DNA of 64,000 nt from Pholiota molesta (Eukaryota > Basidiomycota > Agaricomycetes > Agaricales > Strophariaceae): NCBI GenBank assembly GCA_014925825.1, contig JACGCK010000109.1:62001-126000 (forward strand). Direction: 5' to 3'. Below are positions 11,801 through 23,678 of this stretch, piece by piece. Position numbers and translations under genes: made by a program. The stretch's first letter is position 1; each line of letters opens with the position of its first letter. The notes beneath the pieces are model-generated. The model had not been told where the DNA came from, searched no databases, and was given only the letters and a program-made list of their open reading frames with translations.

Positions 11801-11907
11801 CTGTGGACGTGGCTGTTTTGGTCGGAGTGGGTGTCGGTGTGGAGAGGGTGACCAGCGGGTGGCGAAGATGTTTAAAAGTGCGTTTTTCTTGTGTTTATTA
11901 TGCCTGA
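8879..11907 (+). CDS. GPI13: GPI ethanolamine phosphate transferase 3 (PIG-O/Gpi13), frame broken
   Basis: This ER membrane enzyme moves phosphoethanolamine onto the third mannose of GPI-anchor precursors. The order is typical: N-terminal signal anchor (LVHLVGIYLFTRGFLL), RAILLIIDALRFDF, PPTTTLQRIKGITTGSLPTF, NFGGSSIAEDSLLKQL, an intron near 9330-9385, MGDDTWMSVFP, GVDHVGHRLGPDHPSM, GDHGMDRSGDHGGDG, IQQIDILPTVSLLLGLPIPF and GTVIPELFW, then a long multi-pass hydrophobic C-terminus. The alkaline-phosphatase-fold metal residues (D in IDALR, DHVGH, GDHGMD) are all present. However, the blocks occupy different frames; about eight one-base additions are needed (near 8998, 9161, 9545, 9569, 10340, 10440, 11709 and 11797). 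Because this enzyme is essential in yeast, sequence error seems more likely than loss. The exact stop is uncertain. Confidence 0.85.
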
Positions 11908-12436
11908 AGTTATTGAGACTGATGAATATACATGACAGATGCATAGATATACATTTATATTTATCAATATATATTCATACCAAAGAATGTGTTTAATCGT
12001 GTTAACAAGAATTCCTTTAGTTTCTGCTTGGCTGAATCCGCCTTCAGATCATGTGACGTTCATCTTTTTTCTGTTCAAATTGAAATGACATTTCAGTGCG
12101 CGCATTCATATTCTTTTGATGATTTTCAAGCTATATACCAAGGTGCGTCCGACAAGTCTGATTCCATTATATAAGCGCTCTCATTTTTCTTTTCTTTGGC
12201 CAGTTCAAAGATGTCCTAGCCCAGATGAGGCTGAAAGTCCAGGAGCTTTCTCGTCGAACGCTGTCATCCAATATTCAGATTTCCTCCCTGGTAGTCAGCC
12301 TCCTTTGTAGATGCATATAAAACTTTTGGTCAAAGATCGCCGACTGGGGATCCTAGTCATCCTCGTCCTTCGGAGTCACTAGGTCTACTATATTCGTCGG
12401 CCCACACTATCCTCAGTTGACTTTTCTACTTCTGAG
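11908..12436. other. Intergenic
   Basis: AT-rich spacer after GPI13 and C/T-rich sequence before the next start. Nothing else recognised. Confidence 0.4.
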
Positions 12437-14682
12437 ATGGTCGGTCTTCTTGCATTGTGGTATCTGTTCTCGCTTTCTTCCGTCGTTTGTGGACGACTGT
12501 TGTCGCACTCGTCATTTCCAAAGACAAGCCAATAGTTCCAGCTCAAGACATCGAATCTGGACTCCCCACATCCACTGTTCCCTTTGCAGAAGATAAAGGT
12601 GCGTAGTTATTCATTTTGTAAAGGCTCATCTTTTTAAAAGATATCAGTTATAGATATCACGAGGGCAGTTTTCCCTGATGCACTCTACTTGGATCCATGT
12701 TCCGCTGGGTTTGTAGAGGTTGATTTGAAATGCACTGAGACCTTCAAGTGTGACCATCCCAACCGGCGCCCAAGTCGCCGTACCTCTGCAGTCGATCCTT
12801 ATAAGTCTCGTATTGTGGACGCGACGTTGAAGCAAGTCCAAGATAAGACAATCAGTGAGTCTTCATATGCGATATCCTACGGATGCTGACTTTTAGCGTC
12901 TTAGGTTTTATCAAGACTGTTACTTTAACACGGAGCACTGTTGTCGCACATTCATGCGCTGCTATAATCGAATATTGCGAGCCACATAACACGATAATAA
13001 TAATCGATGTGGAATAGACGTAAGGAAATCCAAAGGAAAACCGCGAGCTGTTCAGTTTGGTGCGTATTACATTTTCTCATTTCTTTTTCCAATCCCATTA
13101 ACTCTTCAGTAGTTCTTCCGCCAATAATCGTCGAAGGGCCTCCACTTCCTCCATTTCCACTGTCTCCGAAGATGACCAAGACCATAAACCATCGAGGAGA
13201 CATACAGAATCGTCATTGCAGACCTCTTTGACCAATTCCCTCTTCCTCCTTTATGTGTTCCTCCCACTCCTCCTGCCGCTGCAGCGATTCGGCAGCTTAC
13301 CAAGAACTCACGAAGCTTCTCTGCTATTCGTATCTATCCCTCTCCGATTGTCGAGGAATCCATTGACAGTTCAGAAACAGAAAGCATCGTGTCTATGTAC
13401 TCCTCAAGATCTGATTCTGATGCCACAGCGGACACTTCTGCTCCTGGATCACCTGTTTCCCATAATGATACTATTCTTTCTTCCAATCATCTCCTACCCA
13501 AGTTATCTCTGACGACAAAGTTGCTCCTTCCTCTTCCATTTGCATTTCCTATCGTCCTTCGCAACTCCTGAACCAAGGAAAGCCTCTCTCGACACTTGCC
13601 ATTTCATCAAGCTTTACTCATCCGCTTCCTGTTGACAATGCTCTCGCTCCCAAAATCTCTCACATGCCGGACCAAAAATTGCCTATACAGCCTCGACACC
13701 ACTGTTCTGCCAGTCCAGACCATCGAAGAACATGATCAGACGTTCCTAAATATTCCATCCACTCTGCTCTGAATCCCAAGGCCACATCGAACGTTCTCAC
13801 AACGTTGTTGACGGCTCTATCCAAGCTGGTCTTCAAAAAGGTGACATCTTTGATGAGAAGCACTGGAAGGACAAGAGCATTGCACCTATCACGCAAGCTG
13901 AATTACAGGACATGCTGAAGACATCTCCGAGCGAGGACGCGATTGTGGATGATTTGCTTGCTGGGTTGGAAAATTCATTGGAATTTGACGAGCAGCGCAT
14001 GAAATCTACTCTTTGCCCGGAAACCACGGAGTGTATACTCGCAGTATTTCTTCGGAGGTCGACAGGTCGGACGTCGAGCAATCTGTTGTTATTCCGCTGC
14101 GGATAGTCAAGAAGAATCAAATCCAAGCTTCTGCAGAAGAAGAGAATGGCGACTCACCCAGGCCAACACCAGTTGGGAGGACTCCCTGGAGAAGGTCTTG
14201 CAGGCGTTCAAGGATGCTGAGGCAGAGGATTCGGATTTACGTGACTTGTTTTACAGGGATTCGTCTTTCTTCTCGCAGAGTTCTCTTATCAGCGGCATCC
14301 TAGGACTTCCCAGGTATTCCAACATTTCATCCGGGTTGGGTGGGCGTCACGACGAACGTCTCAAACGGTTGGACGAGAGTTTCGATAGCGTTGAGAATCT
14401 GTCGAGGAACTTCTGGCGGAGCTCGAGCTTCTTCCCGACACCATTACAATCAAGACCGAAGACCCACTATTTGAATTCTTCATTCACCGACGTTGGTTTC
14501 ATACAAGAATCATGGACGAAGTCGTTAAACCCGGACCAGAGTTAGTTCGCCTCATTACCTCTATTCCAGAAGACGATGAGGACGGGGAAGAGCCTTACAC
14601 GTGGACGGCAACATCGCAGGATGAAGAGAAGAGGATGGGAAGTCAAGCGAGGGCGAGGACGACCAATGGAGTAACTTCTTGA
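12437..14682 (+). CDS. Unrecognised protein with N-terminal membrane segment, frame broken
   Basis: The proposed ATG at 12437 leads, after one added base near 12455, into a hydrophobic stretch (VVSVLAFFRRLWTTVVALVI) and then SKDKPIVPAQDIESG. Further coherent blocks follow in shifting frames: a Ser/Pro-rich part (RRASTSSISTVSEDD; about 13128-13200, then ESIDSSETESIVSMYSSRSD), a charged helical part (IQAGLQKGDIFDEKHW through DDLLAGLENSLEFDEQRM, 13815-14010), WEDSLEKVLQAFKDAEAEDS (about 14175-14235) and a C-terminal block TIKTEDPLFEFFIHRRWF (about 14450-14505) ending at 14682. Codon use and acidic/helical composition suggest real coding sequence. I do not recognise the family. Intron positions are uncertain, and at least four frame changes lack an intron explanation. 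Confidence 0.45.
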
Positions 14683-15427
14683 CTGGATGCATATGCGGAC
14701 TGAGTTACTTCAAATCACCAAAAGCGCCTATTCTTTTCTTCGTGGTGCGTTCCTCTCTTTCAGCATCTTTTTCGGTCTTTTACTATCTTTATTTGAACAA
14801 GAGACTTCCAGCGGAGGCCACCTCATGCCCTCGTGATCGTTACGACTATGAATACGACATTCCTGGCTCCTCTGGATAGAAAACTCGCCTTCCAATCCAG
14901 GACAACACCTTGGTCCCTATATTCTCTCTTCTTTCGTTCACCACTTATATTCGGCATCTCTATTCTTCTCCCATTTTTGAGGATGATATTCATTCCCTCA
15001 TTTTATACCTCTGTTCTCTTCCATCGCTCATATAACATCCATACTATGCATAGTAAACACCTTCATTGATTCTACGTTTTCAAATATGCGATTCGATATG
15101 AGTGTTGAATGTTTGAACGTCGAGCCTGAAATCATCGATTCGCTCCGCCGCCGTGCCTGCAAGCTGTACTTTGCATGGTTCATTGTCATATTTTGATGGT
15201 TGTTCCTTGGAACAATGTGATTCAGTTACACCATGAAAAGCGTAGATCGACTTTGTTGCAGTGCCAGCTTCAATTTCAGACTTCCGGCCTGAAACTATCA
15301 AGAATAATGCTGAGATATGTATTGTCCGAGTTTTCCGTCCCACAGTCCCGATGTCAGTGAACTGGGGAGCATTATGGATAGCATAAATTTATGATTCAGA
15401 CTTTATTTTGCACTATATGTGAAGTCC
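14683..15427. other. Intergenic between convergent genes
   Basis: Likely holds the two 3' untranslated regions. No gene recognised. Confidence 0.4.
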
Positions 15428-17969
15428 CTACAGATACAGAGTGGTCAACTTCATCCCATGCTTTGCCAATTCGCTTCGGCTCAATGAATAATTATAAATT
15501 CTGGGGACTGGGGGAGGTGGCAGCATCAAGGGGTCGACTGACTGGCCTCGGATCATATTGTTAAATCGGCGGCTCTGCCTTTGCCATGGCTGCCCCATCC
15601 TGTTCTGACTTCGTGAGGCCACCGGAGTGGGTCCATTCAGCCGGAAGCCGATAGGCTGCTTGATTCCAACTCGTTCGACCTTCTCATTGTCCCATGTCAC
15701 CCTGAAGCTCGGCCAGAAACATACAGCAAGACAGTGATTTGGAATAGAGATACTAGTTGAATTCCCTCCAAAATTGAAAACACCGAATGTGAGCCTCCGA
15801 TCTATAAGATCTGAATTAGCAACTGATGCTGCCGTTGTTGAGAATTTGGCCACATACGATCCTGAGCACTTGAAACCTCCTTCTCACATGTTGCGATACC
15901 TGTGTCCAATAGACGATAGCATCCATTCCACCTAGCATCAAGTGGGTCTTCTGATCCGGGGAACTGCAGTGTGGCACTATAGTCACCAATCGAGTTGTTT
16001 TGACAGTGAGGGTCATCTTCTATCAATGAGGGCATTAGAAGCAGTGGCATCCGAAGTCCTACATGAGTAAGAAGGAGTGGCTCTATAGGTGAACCAGATC
16101 CTAGAAAATCGCGAATATTTTCGAAGCGATGGAGATATGCCAATGGACCCCATGGAATAATAGGGGGACCTCCTCCTCCTTTCTGAGCGCAATTGAAGAC
16201 ATCAAATACGTCCTTCGTAGTATTTAAAATCTCCTTTATCAGGCGGAAGAATGCTTGCTCGGCACCCTCACCATATGCTATTGAGATGCTGACCTTGCAG
16301 ATTCCCATTAGAGAATATGAAATATCTTCTTGACGCGTCACCGTACGCATCGCTGCCAGCTGCATTGCGCGTGAAATGGGTATATTGTTGCGGGTAAAAA
16401 ATTCATCGTGTGTCATTGTTGTTCCTTCATAGATTTGGTGCATGATATCGTCGTTCTCCTTGGAATTGTGAGCAAGGGTATTCTTAGCGAATCGTTTCCA
16501 GTCCTTGTTATAGAATACCAATTGACCCGGCCATGGGGCAAGCAGTTCTTGGAGTGTCCATCCACGAGTGAACCAACAGTCGCGATGAATATTTTCGAGG
16601 ATGAGGGTCTCCGCAAGGTAGATAATACAGATAGCAGAGTTCTCGTACCATTTATACATTGAACGGATGGATTCGTCGAGCTCGGAGCTGCTGTCCTTGT
16701 TAATGCAAATCGTATCCATCCATCCAAATGAGAGGCCATGGTCTTTCCGGGCAGAATTACAGAAGTTGGCAAGCTTTTGATATCCGGACTGCTGAGTATC
16801 GAACTGTCCTATCTGCCAATCGCCGTAGGTGATTTCACTGTCGGATCCACGAAGCCAGGTGTGAGACAGGATGGCATAACCGGTGGCTTTCCGTACAATC
16901 TGCTTGATGATGTCGTCTTCAATAGATCGCTTATCAATGTTATAAGAATTGTTCGCCCGCTTCATAGAAAGTTCTTTGTCTACCATTTCTCTAAGCGTCC
17001 CCTCTGAGTAGTTGAGTTGAATCTCTTCGATGACTTGGCCATAGACGCCATTCCTGTCGAGCAGTGTAATTTGGAGCTTGGTGTCGGAGTCTCCAGCGAT
17101 TTTGAAGTGTAATAACCGAATAGGCATTGTGCTGAAGACATGCTCGCGGACCGCCCCTGGGATTCGTCCCATTAACGTAGCATCACTTGGTTTGAGCTCG
17201 GAATCTATCCAGAAACAAGCAATGGCGATAGTATTAGAACTAGAGCGGGTCTAGAATAATATGCATACCTTCCAAGTGCCCGGGGTCAGAACATGTACTC
17301 TCTGTTGCCGGTGGTGCCATACCAGGAGATTCAGCCTTCTCATGCTCTTGAAGATCATCAACATTAGAAACTGTCATAGATCTGGAGTGAATCCACATGC
17401 CTTCCTCAAACTCGGAGTCCGAGGTGCTACTATCTTTTTCCGCGCCAGGAAACTCGGCCTCAGCGATGTCCTCTGGACTAGTATCAAGAGCTGCCTGGAA
17501 GTCTATAACTTCAATCCGTGGAGACGCCGAGGAAGAGATCTACCTTTTAAATCCACCTCGATAGCTTGACCGACTCGCGATTGTATAATCATCGCTGATA
17601 TAAATTTCTGGAGCGCAGTAACAAGTTTTCCTGCTTCGAGACTGAAATCAACTTGGCAGATATCTACAATATCGTTATTAAATAATCAAAATACTATCTG
17701 TTGCGGTGAAGAGACCAGTACTTTTCTCATTTTTGCCATGGGCTACTTGTATGAGAGGGATTACAAAGTTCTGCAGGGCCTCAAGCAGTATTTGCGATGG
17801 GGAGTTCGTAGTGGGATCTATTGCATCAACTGAGTAATAATAAAAATGTACGAGCGGCGTATGTGCTCTCAGTAAACAGGTATTTTTGCTCACCTCTTTG
17901 AATATGATCATTGTCCGACAGTCCCAAGTGGATTTCAGTATCGCGATGCACATCAGCGGATTCGGACAT
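15428..17969 (-). CDS. HET-domain (heterokaryon incompatibility) protein
   Basis: Six exons on the minus strand (17969-17894, 17829-17716, 17663-17544, 17502-17269, 17204-15858, 15810-15428) sum to 2274 nt, 757 residues, with all phases matching. Residues 1-190 form a variable acidic N-terminal part. The HET domain follows at about 290-450: AILSHTW (near 292-298), GWMDTICINKD, the SMYKWYENSAICIIYLAE helix, and RGWTLQELLAPWP (near 395-407). TRQEDISYSLMGI and AYGEGAEQAFFRLI follow, as in the common fungal layout. HET proteins trigger growth arrest or cell death on contact with unlike partners; a specific partner cannot be told from sequence. The C-terminal 200 residues have no domain I know. 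The gene is intact and lies head to head with Argonaute, 827 bp apart. Confidence 0.9.
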
Positions 17970-18796
17970 TGCAGCACAGTTTTCGACGATGGACAAGTTG
18001 ATGTGAGTGGGGAGAAGGAACTTCGAAAGTCGCAGTCGGGAGTTTGTGTGACAGCCTGCGAGACCGTCTGCCAGACGGTCCGCAGCCACTAATTCCAGTG
18101 GTGTCCTCCAAACATAGGTAGAAGGTGAAAGTTAAAAATGCCGAAGTGAAAATTGAAACACCGAAGTTAGAGTGGAAATGTTAAAGTGGAAGTGGAAGTG
18201 CTGAAGTTGAAGTTGAAATGTCGAGGTGAAAGTTGAGATCGTTCAGAGGCCAAATTTACAACTGAAGTTACAAAAATTTCCGCTCTGAAGTGCAAAATTA
18301 CCTGTTTTTGACAAGTTTTTGATGTTGAAATGCCGAAAATCTTGCCTTTCTGAAGTTGAAATAATTTCGTCCGCTGAGGGCCTGAGGCCCTTCATACACT
18401 ACTATCTGGTAATGACATGGATAAGCGATCGAATCACTCTTCTCTTCATCCGTTTACGGTGAATCCTTATGCAGCCTTAGTATGGTCTACAATTCATCGA
18501 TGGCCGCATACACCCGACACGGTATGTGGTGACAATGTGGCGACGTGGCATACTACTAAAATGGGGGAACAATGAACTTTCTTAGACTGTTGCTTTCCTT
18601 ATCAGCATTGGTTATGCCTCCAGGCCTGCGGCCTGGGTCTGAAAGGTCATGGGATTCCTGAAATCGTTCATTCCACATCAACTTCTTGGGCGCTTAAGTT
18701 GACCTCGAGGTTGCCGCATGGAGCCCTATATATGACTCCATGGTGAAGCTTTTCTAAACTAAACGGAATCATCATCTTCAACCCCTACAACTCAAT
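17970..18796. promoter_or_regulatory. Shared divergent promoter of HET and Argonaute genes
   Basis: An 827-bp spacer between two diverging starts. Positions 18120-18260 hold a degenerate purine-rich repeat built from GAAGT, GAAAT and GAAGTG units. Two GC palindromes, GGGCCTGAGGCCC (about 18378) and CAGGCCTGCGGCCTG (about 18622), follow. TATATA at 18727-18732, 65 bp before the Argonaute ATG, is a likely core promoter. Confidence 0.5.
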
Positions 18797-21700
18797 ATGG
18801 CTGACAGAGGCAGAGGCCAACAACGTGGTCGTGGAGGTCCACCTGGCGGACCCCAAGCAGACCGAGGTAGAGGCGGCGGCGGAGGACGTGGATTTGGTGA
18901 CCGCGGTCAGGGCAATCGCGGTCGTGGATTTGAGGGCAGAGGTGGCCCAGGAGGTGGTCCTGGAGGTGGAAGAGGTGGGTTTCGTGGAAGAGGAGGACCT
19001 CCGATGATCTTTGCAGAAAACGTGGCTCCCCAAATCGCTCCGCGCCTTGCAGCGGCAGAACTCCACAGCCTTGTCGAAGGCTTCAAATCCTTGAAAGTCA
19101 AACCCGAGCGTCCACTACGACCTGGCTGGGGAACCGCCGGAACTGCCATTACTGTTCGGGCCAATTTTTTCGCCCTACGGATCCCAAAGGGGCTTATCTA
19201 TGATTATGTGGTCGAGATTACTCCGAAGACAGATATCAACAGGATTAAAGCTCGTCTTTTTGACCTTCTGGAGCGCAATCCTCTCTGTCAACCCCACGTT
19301 CCTTACATTGCGCATGACCGCAGTCAGAGGTTGGTGTCGGCGAAGAAACTGCCGCAACCTTTGGATATCCAGGTGCCATTCTACGACGACGATGAGTTTG
19401 GTCCTGGGCCAAATCCGAAAGTGTATACTGTTTCAATCCGATTTGACCGCGAATTGGATCCTCGTCAGCTCACGCGGTACGTCGAGACTCGAAATAATTC
19501 TCCCCATTCAAACTATTTTCTAATTAATATTTCAGCTACATGGATGGTCGTCCGGACGCGAGTGATTATAACACCTTACCCTTGGTTTCTGCGCTGAACC
19601 TAGTTTTACAACAATACTCGAGTCGAGTTGGGACACGCGTGGGCAAGAATCGCTTCTTTTTCCCCCTATCGTCGCAGAAATACAGCCTTGGACCCGGTCT
19701 TGAAGCGATACAGGGATTTTACACTTCCGTTCGTCCAACCTATAAGGAATTGATGGTCAATGTGTGAGTATGCCATTCTCCGTTTGAACATCCGATCTCA
19801 AGTTTCCATTTTCATCTACAGGAATGTCTGTATGACTGCGTTTATCGTGCCTGGAAATCTTGCAGATAGGCTGATGGAGTTCAGTCGCAACTCGAGAGGC
19901 GCTATGCCAACACTTCCCAAAAGTATGGTCAAAAGCATTCGGGTGAAGACCCTGCACCTTGGATACAAGAAGAAGCTCAATGCCATCGGAAACAATTCTG
20001 CGCGCAACACATACTTTGACTGCGAGGAATTCGGGGGCAGAGTATCAGTCGAAACTTATTTCCAGAGGAGTGAGTCAAAAATAGTTTCAACCAATATAAC
20101 ACTCTGACGATAATCCGCTTCTGCAGAATACAAACGAACACTGAAATATGCATCGGAGCTCCCAGTCGTCGATGTAGGGAGTGCTAAAAGATCCAACTGG
20201 ATTCCAGCAGAGTTGTGCGTCATCGAACCCGGGAATGCATTCCGAGGCAAACTAAGCGACAAAGAGACGGCGGAGATGATCAAGTTTGCTTGCAACCCAC
20301 CCGCTGTTAACGCAGACGCGATAATCAACACCGGTCTTCCTATGCTGGGCTTAGCGCCGGCGGTCCCTCCCATCGACGGCTTTGGCATTGAAATCAACCC
20401 CAATATGACGGACGTACCGGCTCGCGAGCTTCCTTCTCCCAGATTGACATACAAAGTCGGTCAAGCGAGGGTCCAAAATGGGAGCTGGAATATTCTCGAC
20501 GTCAAGTTCCATCGAGGTGTGCGCATTAGCAGCTGGTGCGTCTTGGTTATCAGGGATGGAAGGGATACCATCGGGGGTCCGCAAGACCCCCAATTTTCGA
20601 CCCTCGTGCGCGGTTTCGGGACGAAGTTAGACAAGAGTGGCGTTGGTGTGCCCCCGGGGTTGCCTCGCCTTCTACCTCCTGCTTCGTTACCCAACCCAAA
20701 TCAGGATCCCGACAGGAGCCGTGCTCTTAGCATCATTCGAAACATCTTCAAAGACGCTCTCAAAAGTGGACCCAAACCTAGCTTTGTTCTGGTGCTCCTC
20801 GAAAATCGTGATAATTACATCTACCCAGGTATCAAGGTAAGATGCTTTAACTTGTTCATTTATCTTCATATACTAAAGTCATATTCTCCAGCGCATCGGT
20901 GACGTCGAATTAGGCATCCAGACGGTTCACATGCAGCTCCAGAAGGCACTCAACGAGCCTAAGAAGCAGGACCAGTATTTCTCCAATGTGGCTTTGAAGG
21001 TTAACACGAAATTGGGAGGAGTCAATCATCTTGTACGTCTTCCATTCTGTCTTACGTTCAATCTATTAACTTATATATGAATTAGCTGGAACAGAGAGCT
21101 ATGCACTGGTTGACGAAGAAGAAAACCATGATGGTCGGCATCGATGTCACTCACCCTGGGCCCGGAAGCAGGGAAGGGACCCCATCGATCGCGGCAGTTG
21201 TCGCCAGTGTGGACGACGACTTCGTACAATTTCCTGCAAGCCTTCGCATCCAAGAGACGAAGAAAGAGGTGAGTTCTTCCATTCGTGAATAAATTAATTC
21301 ATGACTCAATATCATCACTCCAATGTCAGATGCTCGATGAATTGAGAGATATGATGGTCGAGCGTCTGCTCTTGTATGAAAAGAAAAACAAAGTCCTACC
21401 TGCGAGAATATTCGTATACCGTGATGGTGTTTCAGAAGTTTGTATCGATTTTCTCTACGTGTATATTGAGTCTGATGCTGATATCATATCTCTTATTTAC
21501 AGGGCCAGTTCGACACGGTCTTGGAGGAGGAACTTCCCCAAATCTTGGACTCATTCAAGAAGCTGAGCACCAAAGACCGCAAGAACTACAGGCCTTCGCT
21601 CACGATCATTGTCTGTGGGAAGCGTCACCACGCGAGGTCAGTTGCTTGATATACTCCTCTGAACACAGCACATCCTAAATTCGGTGAAATATATAGATTC

Positions 21701-22279
21701 TGGCCTACCAGTTCACAATACGCTTCACAGAATGGCAACACACGTCCAGGAACGGTAGTCGACAAGGGAATTACGGGAGTGTAAGCTTCCTTTATCAGAA
21801 CCTAATGATGCAACTCCTGGTTTATTAACATTGTTCACCAGCTTCGACTTCGATTTCTATCTGCAAGCACACGCCGGCCTTCAGGGGCACGTAAAGTCGA
21901 CACATTACACTGTTGTGTATGACGAAAACAATCTCCAGGCCGATGAAATCCAGCAAGGAACGCATGATACGAGCTATCTCTATGCACGTGCGACGAAGGC
22001 GGTCAGCCTTATTCCGGCTGCGTACTATGCTGATCTCGCCTGCGAGAGAGGCAGATGCTACCTCAACGAGTTCCTTGTGGACGACAAGACATCTACTGCT
22101 GGGGGTAGTACGCGCGGCTTTTTGAGCAGAGAAGAGGATGCAAAGAGGGTTTTCGATGCGGCGAAGAAGCACTGGGGTCAAGGGGTGAGCGATATCTCTA
22201 CAACGCCTCAATAGTTTGGGCTGATCTGATGCTCTTTTAGCTCCACGATGATATGAAGGAAAGTATGTTCTATATATGA
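18797..22279 (+). CDS. Argonaute protein, slicer residues intact
   Basis: Eleven exons (18797-19476, 19536-19763, 19822-20069, 20127-20836, 20892-21032, 21086-21268, 21330-21437, 21503-21636, 21697-21780, 21842-22184, 22241-22279) close in frame to 965 residues. Residues 1-75 are RGG/RG-rich, as in many fungal Argonautes. The N, linker and PAZ regions follow (NFFALRIPKGLIYDYVVEIT; VRPTYKELMVNVNVCMTAF). The PIWI domain holds the catalytic tetrad: D689 (VGIDVTHP), E730 (before MLDELRDMM), D762 (VYRDGVSE) and H860 (STHYTVVYDE). Argonaute binds small RNAs and cuts matching transcripts in quelling and transposon control. Intron 7 uses a weak GTTTGT donor. The last exon is short and ends in MFYI. 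No frame breaks are seen. Which fungal Argonaute class it belongs to cannot be told here. Confidence 0.95.
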
Positions 22280-22751
22280 TGTCAAATCTCTTTGCACAGT
22301 GAAGTGTACATACAACATTGCAATCTAGCGAAAGCTCTACGTACATAAATAGTATAAAGTTATCACAAGTCCCGATAGAAAATACCAAGAGATACACGAG
22401 TCTGAAATGAATGTAGTGTCATGGATGGCGTAATCGTTAGCGTAAAAATCCGCGAGCGTTAGATTAGAAAATGAGTGATGTCCAAAGGTCAAGCACGGAA
22501 CGAATCATAGTAGGACAGTTAGTGTAGGCCAGGCCGACGGCTCCACTTCGAGAGCTTGGACGATGCCACTAGCTGAGGCTTGGGTATCACGTCGAGTGCC
22601 CATGGGTCCTCCGTGCTTGGTGCTGCGCAGGAGAGTATTTCTGCAGCAATGTATGGAGATTATGGTGGCGCTTCCGCCGCCAGGAAACGTCGGACGATGT
22701 TGGTTGTATGGTTACCCAACCATCGGCGGTAATGGCTCTTGCCAGATGACA
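22280..22751. other. Intergenic between convergent genes
   Basis: 3' flanks of Argonaute and of the membrane-protein gene. Nothing recognised. Confidence 0.4.
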
Positions 22752-23678
22752 TCATGACGAAGTTGTTCTGAACCGCGTCCAACATACTGCTGAGAGCACA
22801 CCGATACTGAGAGTTCCAAACACCAACGTCAGTCCTCCCACAAATCCTGCTGCAGCCGCTGCGCTCGTGCTTAGCAGCCTTTTGTTGCCCACAAATTCGT
22901 CCAATGAGCCACTTGACAAACACGTCACTCCCAGAGGACCGGCAATACCTCCTATAGCTAGAAAAAAGAATGCGGCTACAGCATAGCCGATGTATCGCAG
23001 CCATTTCTCCTGCATCTCGATGGCCGAGTTGTCGTCCTCAAAAAAATCTTCGGGTGAGTCCCGAGCCTTGTTTGGGTAGACGAGGAGATACAGAAGAAGT
23101 GCGAGTGGAAGAGAGAGGATGACGCCGCCTGTAGCGCCCGCCTCGAGAGATGCTACAATAGGCGAGAGATATATAGAGTTTGGTGATGATTTGGATGCAC
23201 GAAGCATGGCATGTCCTGTCACTATATATATCATCGATAATAAAGGCGGCACTGGGAGGAATAGCAAAAATGCGAAGAGTGGTGATATTGTGAATGGTGG
23301 CATGATGGACTGTGCCCGGGCCAGCGAGCGACGGCGAACATGTTGGGGTTGAGGATAATGGAACCCAATGCCTTGTTCCTGTGGTTTTTCGGCGCTGAGT
23401 TCGCTCGTATTTTGTTGCGTGTGACCCAACTGTCTGGGGGACGGCTCATCAAAGGATGTGACTACGGGCGAATGTAAGGCTCCTAGGGTGTATGGATGTG
23501 GTGGAGGCGAGGTCATAGGAAAGTCAACGTCGTGCGAAGGTAAAGAACTGCTCGGAGGGTAAGAAAACTCAGGGCTGGCTGTGCTGTGCGGCTCGGCGGA
23601 GGACGAGCCACCCCATGACTCTGAAGAAAGAGTCGTACCCTTGGGTGGCCGCAGGAATATTCGTGAATATCTTGACAT
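22752..23678 (-). CDS. Four-helix membrane protein of unknown function
   Basis: Single open frame of 308 residues starting with the ATG at 23678 (MSRYSRIFLRPPKG). Residues 1-125 are Ser/Pro/His-rich, probably unstructured and cytosolic, with a basic patch (RRRSLARA) just before the membrane. Four hydrophobic segments lie at about 131-155, 182-201, 229-252 and 274-298. The last is Gly/Ala-rich (TSAAAAAGFVGGLTLVFGT). An acidic loop (SPEDFFEDDNSAIEMQ) separates helices 2 and 3. I do not recognise a family; the long open frame, composition and helices support it being real. A short 3' intron cannot be ruled out. Confidence 0.6.
   Translation of the reverse strand: MSRYSRIFLRPPKGTTLSSESWGGSSSAEPHSTASPEFSYPPSSSLPSHDVDFPMTSPPPHPYTLGALHSPVVTSFDEPSPRQLGHTQQNTSELSAEKPQEQGIGFHYPQPQHVRRRSLARAQSIMPPFTISPLFAFLLFLPVPPLLSMIYIVTGHAMLRASKSSPNSIYLSPIVASLEAGATGGVILSLPLALLLYLLVYPNKARDSPEDFFEDDNSAIEMQEKWLRYIGYAVAAFFFLAIGGIAGPLGVTCLSSGSLDEFVGNKRLLSTSAAAAAGFVGGLTLVFGTLSIGVLSAVCWTRFRTTSS

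Noticed and set aside
18785..19066. Ser/Thr-rich minus-strand open frame
   Set aside because: Antisense of the RGG-rich Argonaute N-terminus.
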